Positions 7,011 through 15,882 of a DNA stretch of 64,000 nt are shown one piece after another. The position numbers and the translations under genes are program-made. This DNA is from a virus. The notes under the pieces are model-generated. The model saw nothing but the letters and a program-made list of their open reading frames with translations, had not been told where the DNA came from and made no database searches. The stretch's first letter is position 1; each line of letters opens with the position of its first letter. The stretch spans positions 1-64,000 of IMG/VR virus record IMGVR_UViG_3300007517_000007, one strand, 5' to 3'.

Positions 7011-9149
7011 TCAGACCGTGATCGGCAGGACGTCTTCGAGGATCGCAAGGACCGTCGACGTCGGCACCCGGTACCCGTTCGGGCCGCGTTGGATCGTGTC
7101 ATGCAACCGGTCCGTCAGGAAGTCCTGCATCCGACTGCACAACGAATGAGCGACCAGCGCCGCGGCCTCGTGGGCGCGTTCTTCGTCCATGCCGTCACGG
7201 GTCAGGTACCCGGCGGTCAACGCCAGCGTCGTGTCGTTCAGTTCGGACCATGCGTCGCGCAGCAGACGCGACGGGCTCAACCCGAGCGACGCCATGTCGG
7301 AACGGGTCACCGTCGACATGAGCGTCTGTTTCGGCACCGACTTCGCCCGGGCCTTCAACGAGTCGTCGGCACCCTGGAGATGCGACACGAACCTCGAACC
7401 GGCCTTGCGGAGAGCGAGGTCGACAGCCAGGTCGGCCTCAGCGACCAGGGCCTGCGTCAACGCCGCCAGGTTCTCCGGTCGGTCCGGGACTTCGCTGCCG
7501 GAGGTGGCGTCGACGATGTCACCGTTCGCTGGTTGGTCACCTTTCGCGCCGGGCAACGCCGGGACGGTCGGCGCGAGACCGGCACCCGGCTCCTCACCCC
7601 CAGCGGTCGCGACACCGGCGATCGCTTCGAGGACGCCAGCGAGGTCGTAGTCCTCCCAGCCGGGCAGTTGCAGCAGCAGCGGGGCGAACAGGATCGGGTT
7701 CGTCTCGATCAGCTGCCACACACGACGCTCGGTGCGTTGCTCGGGCGACGCGGCGTCGGCCTTGTCGAATCCGTTGGCGGACAGGATGGCCTCGTCGGAC
7801 AGCAGGTCGCGCATGTCGCGTGCTGACTGTGCTTCGTCGGCGCGTGCGGCGACCGGTGACGGATCGAACTCGACTTTCCAGGTGAACGCTTCCTCCTCCG
7901 ACATGCCCTCGAACGTGACGAGCATCGGGCGGAGGTAGTTCACGGTCAGGAAGTCGGCGAGCAGCTGGCCGATCGGTTGGATGTGCTTCACCAGGAAGTC
8001 CTGGTCGATGATCGCTGACGTCCAGTGGTTCACTGACGCCCGACCCGACATCAGCTCCGGTGGGGCGTCGAGACCACGCGAGAGCCGGGTCAGGGCTTCC
8101 ACCCGGAGTTCCTGCGCCCAGCCGTCGAGTTCACGCGACAGCTCGATGACCTTGACGTACTGGCCTTCCTCGCCTTTGCCGACCAGGATCAACGGGACCA
8201 GACGGGCAGCCGACAACGGATCCATCTGCGACTGGTTGACGTGCTCGTAGATTTCCTCGACGAGCTGGTCGATGTCGTACAGCACTCCCTGCGAGCCGTC
8301 CGTCGCCAGTGACTCGGCGTCGTCGGTGTCGCCGACACCGTGCAACGTCATGCCTTCGGGGATGAACAGGATGTTCGCCGGGATACGCGACTTCACGGTG
8401 GCGTCGACCATCTGCGTCAACGACTTGATCTCGGCGACGATCGGCAACACCCGACGCACCTGGCAGTCGGCGAGATCCGAGTAGATCGGCGACGAGGACA
8501 GGCAACGCGCCACGTACGTGTCGTCGTCGAGACGTTCGACGTCTTCGGATGTCATCCCCGACCGGCGGCGCACCAGGTGACCGTCGGCGTCCGGGTACAG
8601 CTCCATCGTCGACAGGAACTCCCACATGATCCCGGACCCGGTGTCGATCGGTGTGCCGACCAGGTGGCCTTCACCGGCGCAGAACAGGTGATACGCGCCT
8701 TTGCGGATGACTTCGGAGTTTCCACCGTTCGGGCCGACCAACGCCTCCATGACCCCTTCGGGACGTGGGTCGTACTCGATGCCGTCGTCGTCGCGGTCGT
8801 TGACAGTCCAGCGGCCGGTTTCCTCGTCCCATTTCCGGACCGGGAATCCGCACAGGGCGGTGACGTTCGCTTGGAGTTGCAGCATGTAGCCGAGTTCGGC
8901 GACAGCAAGCGGGGCCTCGTAGCATTTCTCCTGCCACACCCGGTCCTGCTGCGCCGTGTTCCGACGCCGACGGCGTTGCGGTCGGGTCTCGTCGCCGATC
9001 GTGCGGAGCGCAGCAGACGACACCTTCGGCGAGAACGTCGGGCGTTGCATCGCCAGCTCCGTCGACTTCGTCACAGGCGAACGCGAGAACAGGCTCAGCC
9101 GCTTCGCAGGTACGCCCGGTTCGAGAGGCGCAAGTCTGTCGCGAGCCAT
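7011..9149 (-). CDS. Portal protein
   Basis: 712 residues starting MARDRLAPLEPGVPAKR. Forms the dodecameric ring at one capsid vertex through which DNA enters and leaves. Portal features: a positively charged N-terminus, WQEKCYEAPLAVAELGYMLQ, the central FLSTMELYPD and VKSRIPANILFIPEGM segments, and the helix-rich stem/wing region (IELSRELDGWAQELRVEALT, ELMSGRASVNHWTSAIIDQD). The last 150 residues (after about 560) form an appended Ala/Asp-rich helical extension. The ATG lies 8 nt after a TAGAGT hexamer. It is followed by the MuF gene, the classic portal-MuF pair. The large terminase is on the opposite strand 10 kb away, which is unusual. Confidence 0.88.
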   Translation of the reverse strand: MARDRLAPLEPGVPAKRLSLFSRSPVTKSTELAMQRPTFSPKVSSAALRTIGDETRPQRRRRRNTAQQDRVWQEKCYEAPLAVAELGYMLQLQANVTALCGFPVRKWDEETGRWTVNDRDDDGIEYDPRPEGVMEALVGPNGGNSEVIRKGAYHLFCAGEGHLVGTPIDTGSGIMWEFLSTMELYPDADGHLVRRRSGMTSEDVERLDDDTYVARCLSSSPIYSDLADCQVRRVLPIVAEIKSLTQMVDATVKSRIPANILFIPEGMTLHGVGDTDDAESLATDGSQGVLYDIDQLVEEIYEHVNQSQMDPLSAARLVPLILVGKGEEGQYVKVIELSRELDGWAQELRVEALTRLSRGLDAPPELMSGRASVNHWTSAIIDQDFLVKHIQPIGQLLADFLTVNYLRPMLVTFEGMSEEEAFTWKVEFDPSPVAARADEAQSARDMRDLLSDEAILSANGFDKADAASPEQRTERRVWQLIETNPILFAPLLLQLPGWEDYDLAGVLEAIAGVATAGGEEPGAGLAPTVPALPGAKGDQPANGDIVDATSGSEVPDRPENLAALTQALVAEADLAVDLALRKAGSRFVSHLQGADDSLKARAKSVPKQTLMSTVTRSDMASLGLSPSRLLRDAWSELNDTTLALTAGYLTRDGMDEERAHEAAALVAHSLCSRMQDFLTDRLHDTIQRGPNGYRVPTSTVLAILEDVLPITV

Positions 9150-9157
9150 GACGACGA

Positions 9158-9175
9158 ACTCTAGCCGTCGGTCAC
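9158..9175 (-). promoter_or_regulatory. Candidate promoter for portal operon
   Basis: The minus strand has GTGACCG (9169-9175), then TAGAGT (9158-9163), 8 nt before the portal ATG. Its spacing is shorter than in most copies of motif P, so confidence is modest. Confidence 0.45.
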
Positions 9176-9516
9176 CGTCCGCCGTTGAACCTCGGATAGT
9201 GATCAGCGAACGCCGAGACGATCGTCGCCCCTGCCAGGCCCAGAACGAGTGGACGGGTGACACGGAACCGCAGCGCGAGGACGCATCCGACCGTGAACCA
9301 CACACCGACGCAATGCGGGCAGGTGATCAGGTCGAGCGCCCACGCCTTTGCGTTCATGCGGGGCCCGTCGATGATGTCGGGCTCGCCGACGACGAACACC
9401 GGCTTCGCCAGCCAGTCCTCCAACGGTTCCCGGACCGGTTCGCCGATCTGCTCGTACATCCACGCCCGCACCAGGCGGGTACCGGCCAACCCGGCCACGA
9501 TCACCGTCTGGATCAT
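9172..9516 (-). CDS. Small membrane protein, DUF1360-like
   Basis: 114 residues. A hydrophobic N-terminal segment, then a region with LITCPHCVGVWFTVGCVLAL, in which a CPxC motif opens a transmembrane helix, and a second hydrophobic stretch (PLVLGLAGATIVSAF). The CPxCxxxW pattern before a membrane helix is characteristic of DUF1360-type phage membrane proteins, whose function is unknown. The start overlaps the stop of 9513-9905 as ATGA. It lies between a DNA-binding protein and the portal. Confidence 0.7.
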   Translation of the reverse strand: MIQTVIVAGLAGTRLVRAWMYEQIGEPVREPLEDWLAKPVFVVGEPDIIDGPRMNAKAWALDLITCPHCVGVWFTVGCVLALRFRVTRPLVLGLAGATIVSAFADHYPRFNGGR

Positions 9517-9905
9517 CGTGCAGGCAACGCAGGGACACCCGGGCGGGCGTCGGGGCGGACGGTGACACCAGGGACGTTCCTGGTGCGTTTGCGGGGCACT
9601 GGTGGCTCCATGCGGAACGTGCCGCGGTACTCGTCGCGTAGGGTTTCACGGTTCAGGCGGCGGGTCTCACCGGCCCACCACAGAATCGTCCGCCAGTTCC
9701 ACGCTCGGGAGCCGTTCACGGCCTCGTAGTCCGGTTGCGGCAGCCGACCCCTCTGGATCATCTTGTGCACCGAACGGTCGAGTACGCCGAGCCGGTCGGC
9801 GATCTCGATGACACCGACCGGGTCTGTCTCACACTCGCCGTCAGGCAACCTCGGGAGAGGTTCCCGGAACTCGTAGATGATGTCGTCGTCGAGGCGGGAA
9901 GTCAT
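9513..9905 (-). CDS. Helix-turn-helix DNA-binding protein
   Basis: 130 residues. A winged-helix/MerR-like domain lies at about 28-75: VGVIEIADRLGVLDRSVHKM (helix-turn-helix) then RGRLPQPDYEAVNGSRAWNW. This is the layout of excisionase-like and terminase-small-subunit DNA-binding domains. The C-terminal third is basic and proline-rich. The position just upstream of the portal operon makes either a regulator of the head genes or a packaging-site binding protein possible; the sequence does not decide. The ATG is 10 nt past TACAAT. Confidence 0.65.
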   Translation of the reverse strand: MTSRLDDDIIYEFREPLPRLPDGECETDPVGVIEIADRLGVLDRSVHKMIQRGRLPQPDYEAVNGSRAWNWRTILWWAGETRRLNRETLRDEYRGTFRMEPPVPRKRTRNVPGVTVRPDARPGVPALPAR

Positions 9906-9915
9906 ATAGCCCTTG

Positions 9916-9937
9916 ATTGTATCACAGTGTGGGTCAC
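9916..9937 (-). promoter_or_regulatory. Motif P variant promoter for 9513-9905
   Basis: The minus strand has GTGACCC (9931-9937), 9 nt, then TACAAT (9916-9921), with the ATG 10 nt downstream. The GTGACCC variant is close to the copy at 49442-49462. Confidence 0.6.
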
Positions 9938-11991
9938 TTGTCGGTTCCTAGCGCTCGTCGTAGCAGGATGGACAGAACGTCGTCGAATGTTGACTCCGAA
10001 GCGATCGACATGCGGTCGCCGTCGGTCACCGCTGCCATCTCGGCGCGTTTGCCGTCGAGGACGTCCATGCGGACCTCGTCGATCGTTCCGGCGCACACCA
10101 GGTAGTGGGCGGTGATGTTGTGCGGGTCGTTCATCCGCATCCAGGCGCGCCCGTCGGCTTGCAGGTGATCGCCGGGTGACCAGCGCAGCTCGGCGTGCAG
10201 GACGTGGTACGCCTCCGTCAGGGTGAGGCCTTCGCCGCCGGACTGGTACTGGAGGATGATGCCCTGGAGATCCTCGCCGGTGCCCTGGAACTGTTCGACG
10301 ATCCGGTCACGTTCGGAGCGTTTCACACCGCCACGGATCTGCGGCCACCCGGTCGCCTCGTGGAGAGCGTCCATCATCAGTACCCGTTCAGCGAACACCA
10401 GGATCTTGTCGCCGGACGCCTCGAAGTCGCCGATCCACTCGCGCGCCGGTTTGATCTTCGCCCGGTTGGCGACACCGACCAGAGTGTTGACGACCATCAG
10501 GTGCTGCGCCTTGTCCAGCTTCATCGCGGCCTCGACCGCAGCCGACTCCGGATCCTTGCCGAGCGCGATGGCTTTCTCCCGGGCCTTGCCGGTCAGGTAC
10601 GCCCAGATGTTCGCCTCCGCCTCGCGGTACTCGGCCATCACCTTCGGGTCACCGTCGATGGAGATGCGGTTCTCGACCGGGTCGATCGAGCCGTCGGCGT
10701 TCACGACACCGAGCGACACGAGCACTTCCTTCGGGTCGGGTCGCCACGCGCACACCGTCCGCATCCGTCGCGACAGGCGTTCGTCCTCGCGCAACTGTTT
10801 CTTGTCGCCGAACTCGCCTTCGCGACCGATGAACGCCAACTGCGGGGCCAGGTCAGCGCGACGGTTCCGGACAGGTGTCGCGGTCAGGATGAACCGGGCG
10901 GCCTCGTACGGCATCGACTCCGAAATCTTGATCGCGGCCTTCGTCCAGCGCGCCGACGGGTTCGCCAGTCGGTGGCCTTCGTCGGCGATGACGGCGAGGA
11001 GCCCGACGTCCATGAAGAACTCGCACCAGTAGTGCAGGACGTCGTAGTTGCAGATCCACACGTCGGGCATGTGCAGCATGGCCGCAGGGGTCCGACCCTC
11101 GCAGACGTGCACGGAACGGTCGGGCAGGATCGCCGCGAACTCTTTGACCCAGTTCGTCTTCAACCCGGACGGCGGAATGATCAACGCCGGGAACGCGTCG
11201 AGTTGTTCGAGCGCGACCGCAGCGACGGTGGTCTTGCCTGCCCCGGTGGTCGCCCACGCAAAGGCGCGCACCGATCGGGTGAGGTACTCGACGCCGGGGA
11301 TCTGGAACTCGCGTGCGTGCAGGTCACGGGTGACGGTGTCGGCGATCTCGAACCCGGACGTGTTCTTCAACGCCCTCGACAAGCGGAGCATCTCAGCGGC
11401 TTCGTCGAGACGGTCCATCAGGTCATTGCGGTCGCCGACGAACTTGATCCGACCGAGTTTCTGGAGGTCGAAGATCACGTCGAGCGCCAACTCGTACGGG
11501 ATGAACCAGCGACCCGACCGGCGTTCGTACGTCGCGCCGCCCTCCGAGAGCACCTTCCAGGTCTCCTCACGGTACGCGCCGATCAGGACGAGCTGCTCAC
11601 CCTCAGCCGACACCAGCAACGGGACGTCACCCGGGTCCATGTCCGGGATCGCTTTGACGGCCTCCGATTCCTCCCAGCCGTGCAGCTGCGAGAGGTGGCG
11701 GACCTGTCGGACGTTGCCGATGTGGACCAGCCAGGACATGCGGCTCGTGTCGAACTTCGGTGGTGGCATCTCGTGCGCGCCGTGGATCGACTTGATCGCC
11801 CGCACGAACGGAAGGTGCCTGTGCGAGAACGTCGCGACCAGCCAGGTGCCGTCGAGCGTCACGACACCGCGCGCTTTCTCGCCGGAGGTCGGTCGGTCGT
11901 TCGACGGGACGAACCCGATGTCGGGCCGGTTACCGAACGGGCGACGCGCCGTCGGCCGTTGCGCGAAGAACGGTAGGTGCTGATCGCTCAC
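9934..11991 (-). CDS. SNF2-family DNA helicase/translocase
   Basis: 685 residues from a GTG at 11989-11991 that overlaps the previous stop as GTGA. An ATP-driven double-stranded DNA translocase. Motif I is ATTGAGKTT (247-255), motif II is ADEGH (336-340), and motif III is TATPVR (370-375). The C-terminal lobe ends with a region containing ILQYQSGGEGLTLTEAYHVL, the helicase motif V area. The N-terminal 230 residues contain two related beta-alpha units (around WLVATFSHRHLPFVRAIKS and LVLIGAYREETWKVLSEGGA) that resemble the HARP-type annealing modules of SMARCAL1-like proteins; this comparison is tentative. Such proteins remodel forks or displace proteins during phage replication. It ends 30 nt before the helix-turn-helix gene's start. 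Confidence 0.85.
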   Translation of the reverse strand: MSDQHLPFFAQRPTARRPFGNRPDIGFVPSNDRPTSGEKARGVVTLDGTWLVATFSHRHLPFVRAIKSIHGAHEMPPPKFDTSRMSWLVHIGNVRQVRHLSQLHGWEESEAVKAIPDMDPGDVPLLVSAEGEQLVLIGAYREETWKVLSEGGATYERRSGRWFIPYELALDVIFDLQKLGRIKFVGDRNDLMDRLDEAAEMLRLSRALKNTSGFEIADTVTRDLHAREFQIPGVEYLTRSVRAFAWATTGAGKTTVAAVALEQLDAFPALIIPPSGLKTNWVKEFAAILPDRSVHVCEGRTPAAMLHMPDVWICNYDVLHYWCEFFMDVGLLAVIADEGHRLANPSARWTKAAIKISESMPYEAARFILTATPVRNRRADLAPQLAFIGREGEFGDKKQLREDERLSRRMRTVCAWRPDPKEVLVSLGVVNADGSIDPVENRISIDGDPKVMAEYREAEANIWAYLTGKAREKAIALGKDPESAAVEAAMKLDKAQHLMVVNTLVGVANRAKIKPAREWIGDFEASGDKILVFAERVLMMDALHEATGWPQIRGGVKRSERDRIVEQFQGTGEDLQGIILQYQSGGEGLTLTEAYHVLHAELRWSPGDHLQADGRAWMRMNDPHNITAHYLVCAGTIDEVRMDVLDGKRAEMAAVTDGDRMSIASESTFDDVLSILLRRALGTDK

Positions 11992-12218
11992 AGCTCGGCG
12001 TCGATGCCGGGGTCGATGTGTGCATGGCGGACCTCGTCGTGCTTCACCAGCATGATCGACTGGCCTTTCCACGAGATGGCCGACACACCGAAGTCGGAGT
12101 CGATGAACTCGTCGAAGAACAGGGCGAGACGTTCGGCCTTCGCGTCGCCGTGCTCGTCGACCAGTGCCTTACCATCGACCGGTCCCGGTTGGCTCGCCAC
12201 GAACACGTCGACACTCAT
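11988..12218 (-). CDS. Small hypothetical protein, leaderless
   Basis: 76 residues (MSVDVFVASQPGPVDGKALV...). Acidic, mixed alpha/beta, with ERLALFFDEFIDSDFGVSAI and SWKGQSIMLVKHDEV; no known motif. Its ATG overlaps the stop of 12215-12523 (ATGA) and also lies 7 nt past the TACAGT hexamer of the promoter at 12226-12245, so it can be read both by coupling and from its own promoter. It overlaps the SNF2 start by 4 nt, so it may be that gene's promoter-proximal partner. Confidence 0.65.
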   Translation of the reverse strand: MSVDVFVASQPGPVDGKALVDEHGDAKAERLALFFDEFIDSDFGVSAISWKGQSIMLVKHDEVRHAHIDPGIDAEL

Positions 12219-12523
12219 GGAGCAGACTGTACGTCATCGTGCGACAAGGCGTTGCGGAAGTCGTCGATGCCGGTGCGCCACGCGATGGCGTTCGTGCCGT
12301 TCGGGTCGTACGCAGACGGGAGTTCGACCGACAGCCCGTCGAGCGATCCGGCGATCACAGTCTCGAAGAACCGGCACAGCTTGTCGAGGTCGGACCAGTT
12401 GAGCGTGTGCAGCTCGCCGTCGGCACCGTACGTGTAGATGTGTTCCGGGTCGACGTTCGACGACCCGTCGTTCGGGTACGCGTCCAGGAACTCACGCACT
12501 CGTCGGGCGGCATCAGTAGTCAT
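12215..12523 (-). CDS. Hypothetical protein
   Basis: 102 residues starting MTTDAARRVREFLDAYPNDG. An N-terminal amphipathic helix is followed by a small fold with IYTYGADGELHTLNWSDLDK and LCRFFETVIAG. I see no catalytic signature. The start overlaps the 3' end of the DUF6283-like gene by 11 nt. It is part of the run 15030 to 9934 of tightly overlapping genes. Confidence 0.6.
   Translation of the reverse strand: MTTDAARRVREFLDAYPNDGSSNVDPEHIYTYGADGELHTLNWSDLDKLCRFFETVIAGSLDGLSVELPSAYDPNGTNAIAWRTGIDDFRNALSHDDVQSAP
12226..12245 (-). promoter_or_regulatory. Motif P promoter, leaderless, for 11988-12218 and SNF2
   Basis: The minus strand reads GTCGCACGATGACGTACAGT, and the ATG follows 7 nt after TACAGT. 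It is embedded in the last codons of the upstream gene (12215-12523). Confidence 0.72.
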
Positions 12524-13142
12524 AGTCATCGTCCTCGTCGGTTTGGGAGCACTGGCCGTTGAGGCAAGCGCCGTCATCATCGGAGCATTCTTCGCACACG
12601 AACTCGTCGCACTCCGGGCATCGGGTGTCGATCAGGTCTTCGCCGTGCACGACCTCGCCGCCGATCATGTACCCGGCCGGGGCGGAGCAGTTCTGATTGA
12701 CGACGCAGCATGTGCCTTCGGTCTCGCGGCCGTCCTCGTCGACGGCGGCTACGACCTCGGTCTCGTCGAGGGCTTCACGCAGAGTCCACAACGCAACGTC
12801 TGCGTTGTGTTCGAGGAGTTCGTCGAGGTTGACCATCCCGATGCGTTCCATGACCCGCAGCATCTGCGTGGACCGTTCGGCTCGTAGCAGCACCAGAGCA
12901 GCACCGGCGCACTCGACCGACTTCGAGTAGTCGACGCCGTCGTCGGTGTCGAGTTCGTCGTAGTCGTCGCCTTGATCAGCGCCGCTGAGGGTCTCATGGC
13001 ACGGGAACGTCGAGTCGGCGAGCATGTCGCGCATGATCCCGGCGCGCCGCCCGGGACGCAGGTAGTCGTCGTCGCCCTTGAACTTCACGCGCCACGGGCA
13101 CTTCGCGCACGGTGTCGATGTGACAGCTTTCTTCGCAGTCAT
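12513..13142 (-). CDS. DUF6283-like Cys-rich protein with zinc-ribbon tail
   Basis: 209 residues. The N-terminus has PCAKCPWRVKF followed about 35 residues later by FPCHETLSG, the C-x2-CPWR...PCH pattern of the DUF6283 family common in actinophages. The C-terminal 60 residues add paired cysteines (TRCPECDEFVCEECSDDDGA) that look like a second zinc ribbon, and the end is strongly acidic. Probably a metal-binding protein of unknown role. The ATG overlaps the upstream stop as ATGA; I rejected the longer ORF reaching 13547 for that reason. Confidence 0.75.
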   Translation of the reverse strand: MTAKKAVTSTPCAKCPWRVKFKGDDDYLRPGRRAGIMRDMLADSTFPCHETLSGADQGDDYDELDTDDGVDYSKSVECAGAALVLLRAERSTQMLRVMERIGMVNLDELLEHNADVALWTLREALDETEVVAAVDEDGRETEGTCCVVNQNCSAPAGYMIGGEVVHGEDLIDTRCPECDEFVCEECSDDDGACLNGQCSQTDEDDDYDY

Positions 13143-13474
13143 CGGGTCACCAGCGTCCTTTCCGGGTTCCAGAGTTCGACCCAAATGCGATGCTCGTCGG
13201 CCCAGTCGTAGAACGCGTCCCAGATGATGTCGAAGTCGTCCTCGGTCTGGACGTCGGACATCTCGTCGACGATCCACCAGAGATCCTCGTCGAAGTCGTC
13301 GCGCCCGTGATCCTCGACGTACCGGCTGAGCATCTTGATGCGGCCGACGATCAGGTCGCGCCGGTTGTACGGCGGGCCGGGCAACGCAACTTCCTTCGCG
13401 GTTGGCGCGAACGGCATGTTGTCGTTCTTCCAGATGTCGGCCAGGTTGAGTAGCGAGTACCAGGGACGGTTCAT
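13139..13474 (-). CDS. Hypothetical acidic protein
   Basis: 111 residues, MNRPWYSLLNLADIWKNDNM... The central part is basic (RRDLIVGRIKMLSRYVEDHG); the remainder is acidic and Trp-rich (DDFDIIWDAFYDWADEHRIW). No known motif. The repeating helix pattern could indicate an interaction protein. It overlaps both neighbours by 4 nt (ATGA). Confidence 0.65.
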   Translation of the reverse strand: MNRPWYSLLNLADIWKNDNMPFAPTAKEVALPGPPYNRRDLIVGRIKMLSRYVEDHGRDDFDEDLWWIVDEMSDVQTEDDFDIIWDAFYDWADEHRIWVELWNPERTLVTR

Positions 13475-15030
13475 GCCGGGACCAGCATTTCGAGTTGGGC
13501 GGCGGAGAGCCGGAACGATGAGAAGGGGCTGCCAGCGGGCGGAGCACCGAGGAGAACCCGGGCGGCCTTGACGGTGGCCTTTGCGAGCAGCTCCCGGCGG
13601 CGCTCGTCTTCCCACACCCGGTTGATGCAGGTGTCGCAGTAGAACTCGTCTCGGTAGCCCCGGCCGTGGCCGTTGGCGCAGACCAGCTTGCCGCAACCGT
13701 CGCAGGGCGACTCGGCGGCGGGCCGGGTGCAGCGGGCGGCGGAGCACACCGGCAGGGGTGCGCCGTCGGCGTCGAGTTCGACCATCTTGACCCGTTCGAG
13801 GGTGGTGGTCTTGCCGTAGTCGACGCTGTCGTCGTGGGAGCGGACCTTGCCGACCATCTTGACCTTGTCGCCGGTCGCCCAGCCGAACACGGTGTTGCCG
13901 GAACCGTACGTCGTGACCCGGTCGCCGTCGGCGGTCAGGATCGTGACCCGAGCCTTCGAGCCGTACGTGCCTTCGTAGACGTTGTAGAAGACGACTTCGC
14001 CGGTGACCTCGATCTTGCCGTCGACCTCGCCGACGAACCCGCCGAGCACCCGTGCCTCAGCGTCAGCCTTGCGCTTCGCGTCACGCTCGGCGACCAGGCC
14101 GATGTGGCGGTCGTGGGAGAACGGGAGAGCGGCGAGGATCCCGGCGTGGCGTGAACCGACCTCGACCGGGTTGCCGCCAAGGGCGACGCTCGCAGAGCGG
14201 AGGAAGTCGGTGCCGGTGCCCTCAGCGAGCCAGGCGGCGATCGCTGCGGCCTTGACCCGGCCCCGGTCCATGTCGATCTCATTGGCGAGTTCGGCGGCGA
14301 GCGCACGGTCGGCCTTCGAGGCGGTCAGCCCGATGATCCCGATCGACGTGGTCAGTTCCCTCGTGGAGTTCGTGTCGGCGGAGCGGGCGAACCCGAAGTA
14401 GCGGGTCAGCTCGGCGGCGAGAGCGACGAACTCGACGGGGTCGAGCGACGGGCGGACGGTGGTCCCGAAGTCGTCGTCGTCGGAGACCGACGCAACGAAC
14501 TCGGACAGCATCAGGATGGTGCGGGGGTCGACACCGAGGTACTCCAGGACGCAGCCGGTGCCGACGGCGATGGTGCGGCCGTCGTCGTGGAGGAACACGA
14601 TCGTGTTGTTCCGGGTGCGCTTCGTGCCGCAGTGGTCGCAGACCGGGCCACGGGTGCGGAGTTCGTCGGAGATGGCGGGGGCGGTGTCTTCGTCGGTGTG
14701 GCCGGGGAAGCGGGCGACGAACGCCTCGTCAGGCGAGACGGTCCAGTCGAGGACCGCAACACCGGTCCAGCCGTCGGCCTTCGCCTCGAAACCCTTGACC
14801 GTGACGGTCTCCCATGCCGGGTACGTCGCCTTCGGGCCGGAGGTGAGTTCGTTGCCTTCGACCGGGTACTCGATGTGGACGACCGGGCCGAACTCGACGG
14901 TGGGGGCGGGCACGCCCATCTTCGCGAGGCGCTTCGTGAGGGCCTTCAACTTGCGGGCGATGCGCTCACCGAACGCCGTCGGGACTTCCTCGACGGTGGA
15001 CTCAACTGGCTCGTACGTGATGGTGGGCAT
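13471..15030 (-). CDS. Zinc-ribbon/OB-fold phage protein of unknown function
   Basis: 519 residues starting MPTITYEPVESTVEEV. A zinc-binding unit at about 130-165, CDHCGTKRTRNNTIVFLHDD then VGTGCVLEYLG, matches a module widespread in phage and plasmid proteins of unknown role. A long alpha region (170-330) follows. At about 345-420 there is an OB-fold-like beta region (TGEVVFYNVYEGTYGSKARV, then FGWATGDKVKMVGKV). The C-terminus has a second CxxC set (SPCDGCGKLVCANG, FYCDTCINRVWEDE). A nucleic-acid-binding role is likely from the OB-like and zinc parts. The start follows a GAGGAAGG ribosome site and a 22-nt leader from the promoter at 15059-15078. Confidence 0.7.
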   Translation of the reverse strand: MPTITYEPVESTVEEVPTAFGERIARKLKALTKRLAKMGVPAPTVEFGPVVHIEYPVEGNELTSGPKATYPAWETVTVKGFEAKADGWTGVAVLDWTVSPDEAFVARFPGHTDEDTAPAISDELRTRGPVCDHCGTKRTRNNTIVFLHDDGRTIAVGTGCVLEYLGVDPRTILMLSEFVASVSDDDDFGTTVRPSLDPVEFVALAAELTRYFGFARSADTNSTRELTTSIGIIGLTASKADRALAAELANEIDMDRGRVKAAAIAAWLAEGTGTDFLRSASVALGGNPVEVGSRHAGILAALPFSHDRHIGLVAERDAKRKADAEARVLGGFVGEVDGKIEVTGEVVFYNVYEGTYGSKARVTILTADGDRVTTYGSGNTVFGWATGDKVKMVGKVRSHDDSVDYGKTTTLERVKMVELDADGAPLPVCSAARCTRPAAESPCDGCGKLVCANGHGRGYRDEFYCDTCINRVWEDERRRELLAKATVKAARVLLGAPPAGSPFSSFRLSAAQLEMLVPA

Positions 15031-15058
15031 TTCGATCCTTCCTCGATCCGACAAGGTA

Positions 15059-15078
15059 AGTGTACCACGGTGTGCGAC
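15059..15078 (-). promoter_or_regulatory. Motif P promoter with leader for 13471-15030
   Basis: The minus strand reads GTCGCACACCGTGGTACACT. It is followed by a short leader with TTGTCGGATC and GAGGAAGG before the ATG at 15030. The same leader start recurs at 15829, 16590, 55230, 55947 and 56451. Confidence 0.78.
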
Positions 15079-15107
15079 GTTTCCACCGTTTGGTGGTCGC
15101 GTGATCG

Positions 15108-15311
15108 TCAGGACGCAGCGACCGGACGGACCATCACTGACCCGGCCGGGCGGACCACGCGCAGCAGCCCGTTCGCGTGCTGCGTGCACACGATTTTGAT
15201 CTCCTCGCGTGGTGTGCCCTGGTTGAGCGTGACGACCTTCGTTGCATCACGGGAGCACTTGTTCGGCGACCAGTAGCCGCCGCTGCGAAGTATCAGCGAC
15301 TGGCAGCGCAT
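15108..15311 (-). CDS. Small hypothetical protein
   Basis: 67 residues, MRCQSLILRSGGYWSPNKCS... Two cysteines early and one in IKIVCTQHANGLLRVV give a possible C-x(n)-C...CxxH metal site. The start overlaps the stop of 15311-15829 as TGATG. No family recognised. Confidence 0.6.
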   Translation of the reverse strand: MRCQSLILRSGGYWSPNKCSRDATKVVTLNQGTPREEIKIVCTQHANGLLRVVRPAGSVMVRPVAAS

Positions 15312-15829
15312 CAGGCGTACACGCTCGCCGGTGCAGGACGCTCGAACCGGTCGACGCCGTCGGCGGTGTGGATGTTGACCGCCCCGTAGAACTTCACGTC
15401 GAAGTAGTCGATCATCGACTCTGAACCGTCGTGGTTGTACGACGACACGAGCGGATCGAGCACGGCCCGGACGGCCTTCGTCTCGGCGGTCGCCGTGTCG
15501 CACCAGCGGATCTCGTGACGCTCACCGGGGCTCAGCGACAGGTTCATCCAGTCACCGTCGAAGTAGTCGGGCGCAGGCACCTCGATCACTCGGGGCTCCG
15601 AACCGGCCCAGATGATCGCTGGTTCCATCAGCATCGTGGAGCGGGGCGACGTGGCGGTGACGTCGATCGCTCGCATCATGGAGCCGGTGCGGTAGCGGAC
15701 GCTGAACTTCCAGTCGGCGGGGAGTTCCCCGGCCTTGACAAGCGTCTTGATCTTCGCACGGATGAGCGCGGCGTCTTCCTTGACGGGGCGATCCCCGTCG
15801 TAATTGTCACCGTAAGAGCGTTCGTACAT
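15311..15829 (-). CDS. Hypothetical protein
   Basis: 172 residues starting MYERSYGDNYDGDRPVKEDA. A basic N-terminal helix (IRAKIKTLVKAGELPADWKF) is followed by an alternating beta region: RYRTGSMMRAIDVTATSPRS, then a segment with YFDGDWMNLSLSPGE. It resembles a widespread phage hypothetical with an alpha-plus-beta fold, but I cannot name the family. The ATG follows GGAAGGACCACC, a good ribosome site, and the promoter at 15861-15880. Confidence 0.65.
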   Translation of the reverse strand: MYERSYGDNYDGDRPVKEDAALIRAKIKTLVKAGELPADWKFSVRYRTGSMMRAIDVTATSPRSTMLMEPAIIWAGSEPRVIEVPAPDYFDGDWMNLSLSPGERHEIRWCDTATAETKAVRAVLDPLVSSYNHDGSESMIDYFDVKFYGAVNIHTADGVDRFERPAPASVYA

Positions 15830-15860
15830 GGTGGTCCTTCCTGGTTGATCCGACATGGTA

Positions 15861-15880
15861 AGTGTACCACGGTGTGCGAC
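15861..15880 (-). promoter_or_regulatory. Motif P promoter with leader for 15311-15829
   Basis: The minus strand is identical over 20 nt to the site at 15059-15078 (GTCGCACACCGTGGTACACT), followed by TTACCATGTCGGATC and a GGAAGG ribosome site. It starts 3 nt after the stop of 15883-16590. Confidence 0.78.
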
Positions 15881-15882
15881 GT

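Noticed and set aside
10195-11976. Long plus-strand ORF (593 residues) opposite the SNF2 helicase
   Set aside because: Arg/Asp/Val-rich composition of antisense high-GC reading; the minus frame carries complete helicase motifs and a coupled start.
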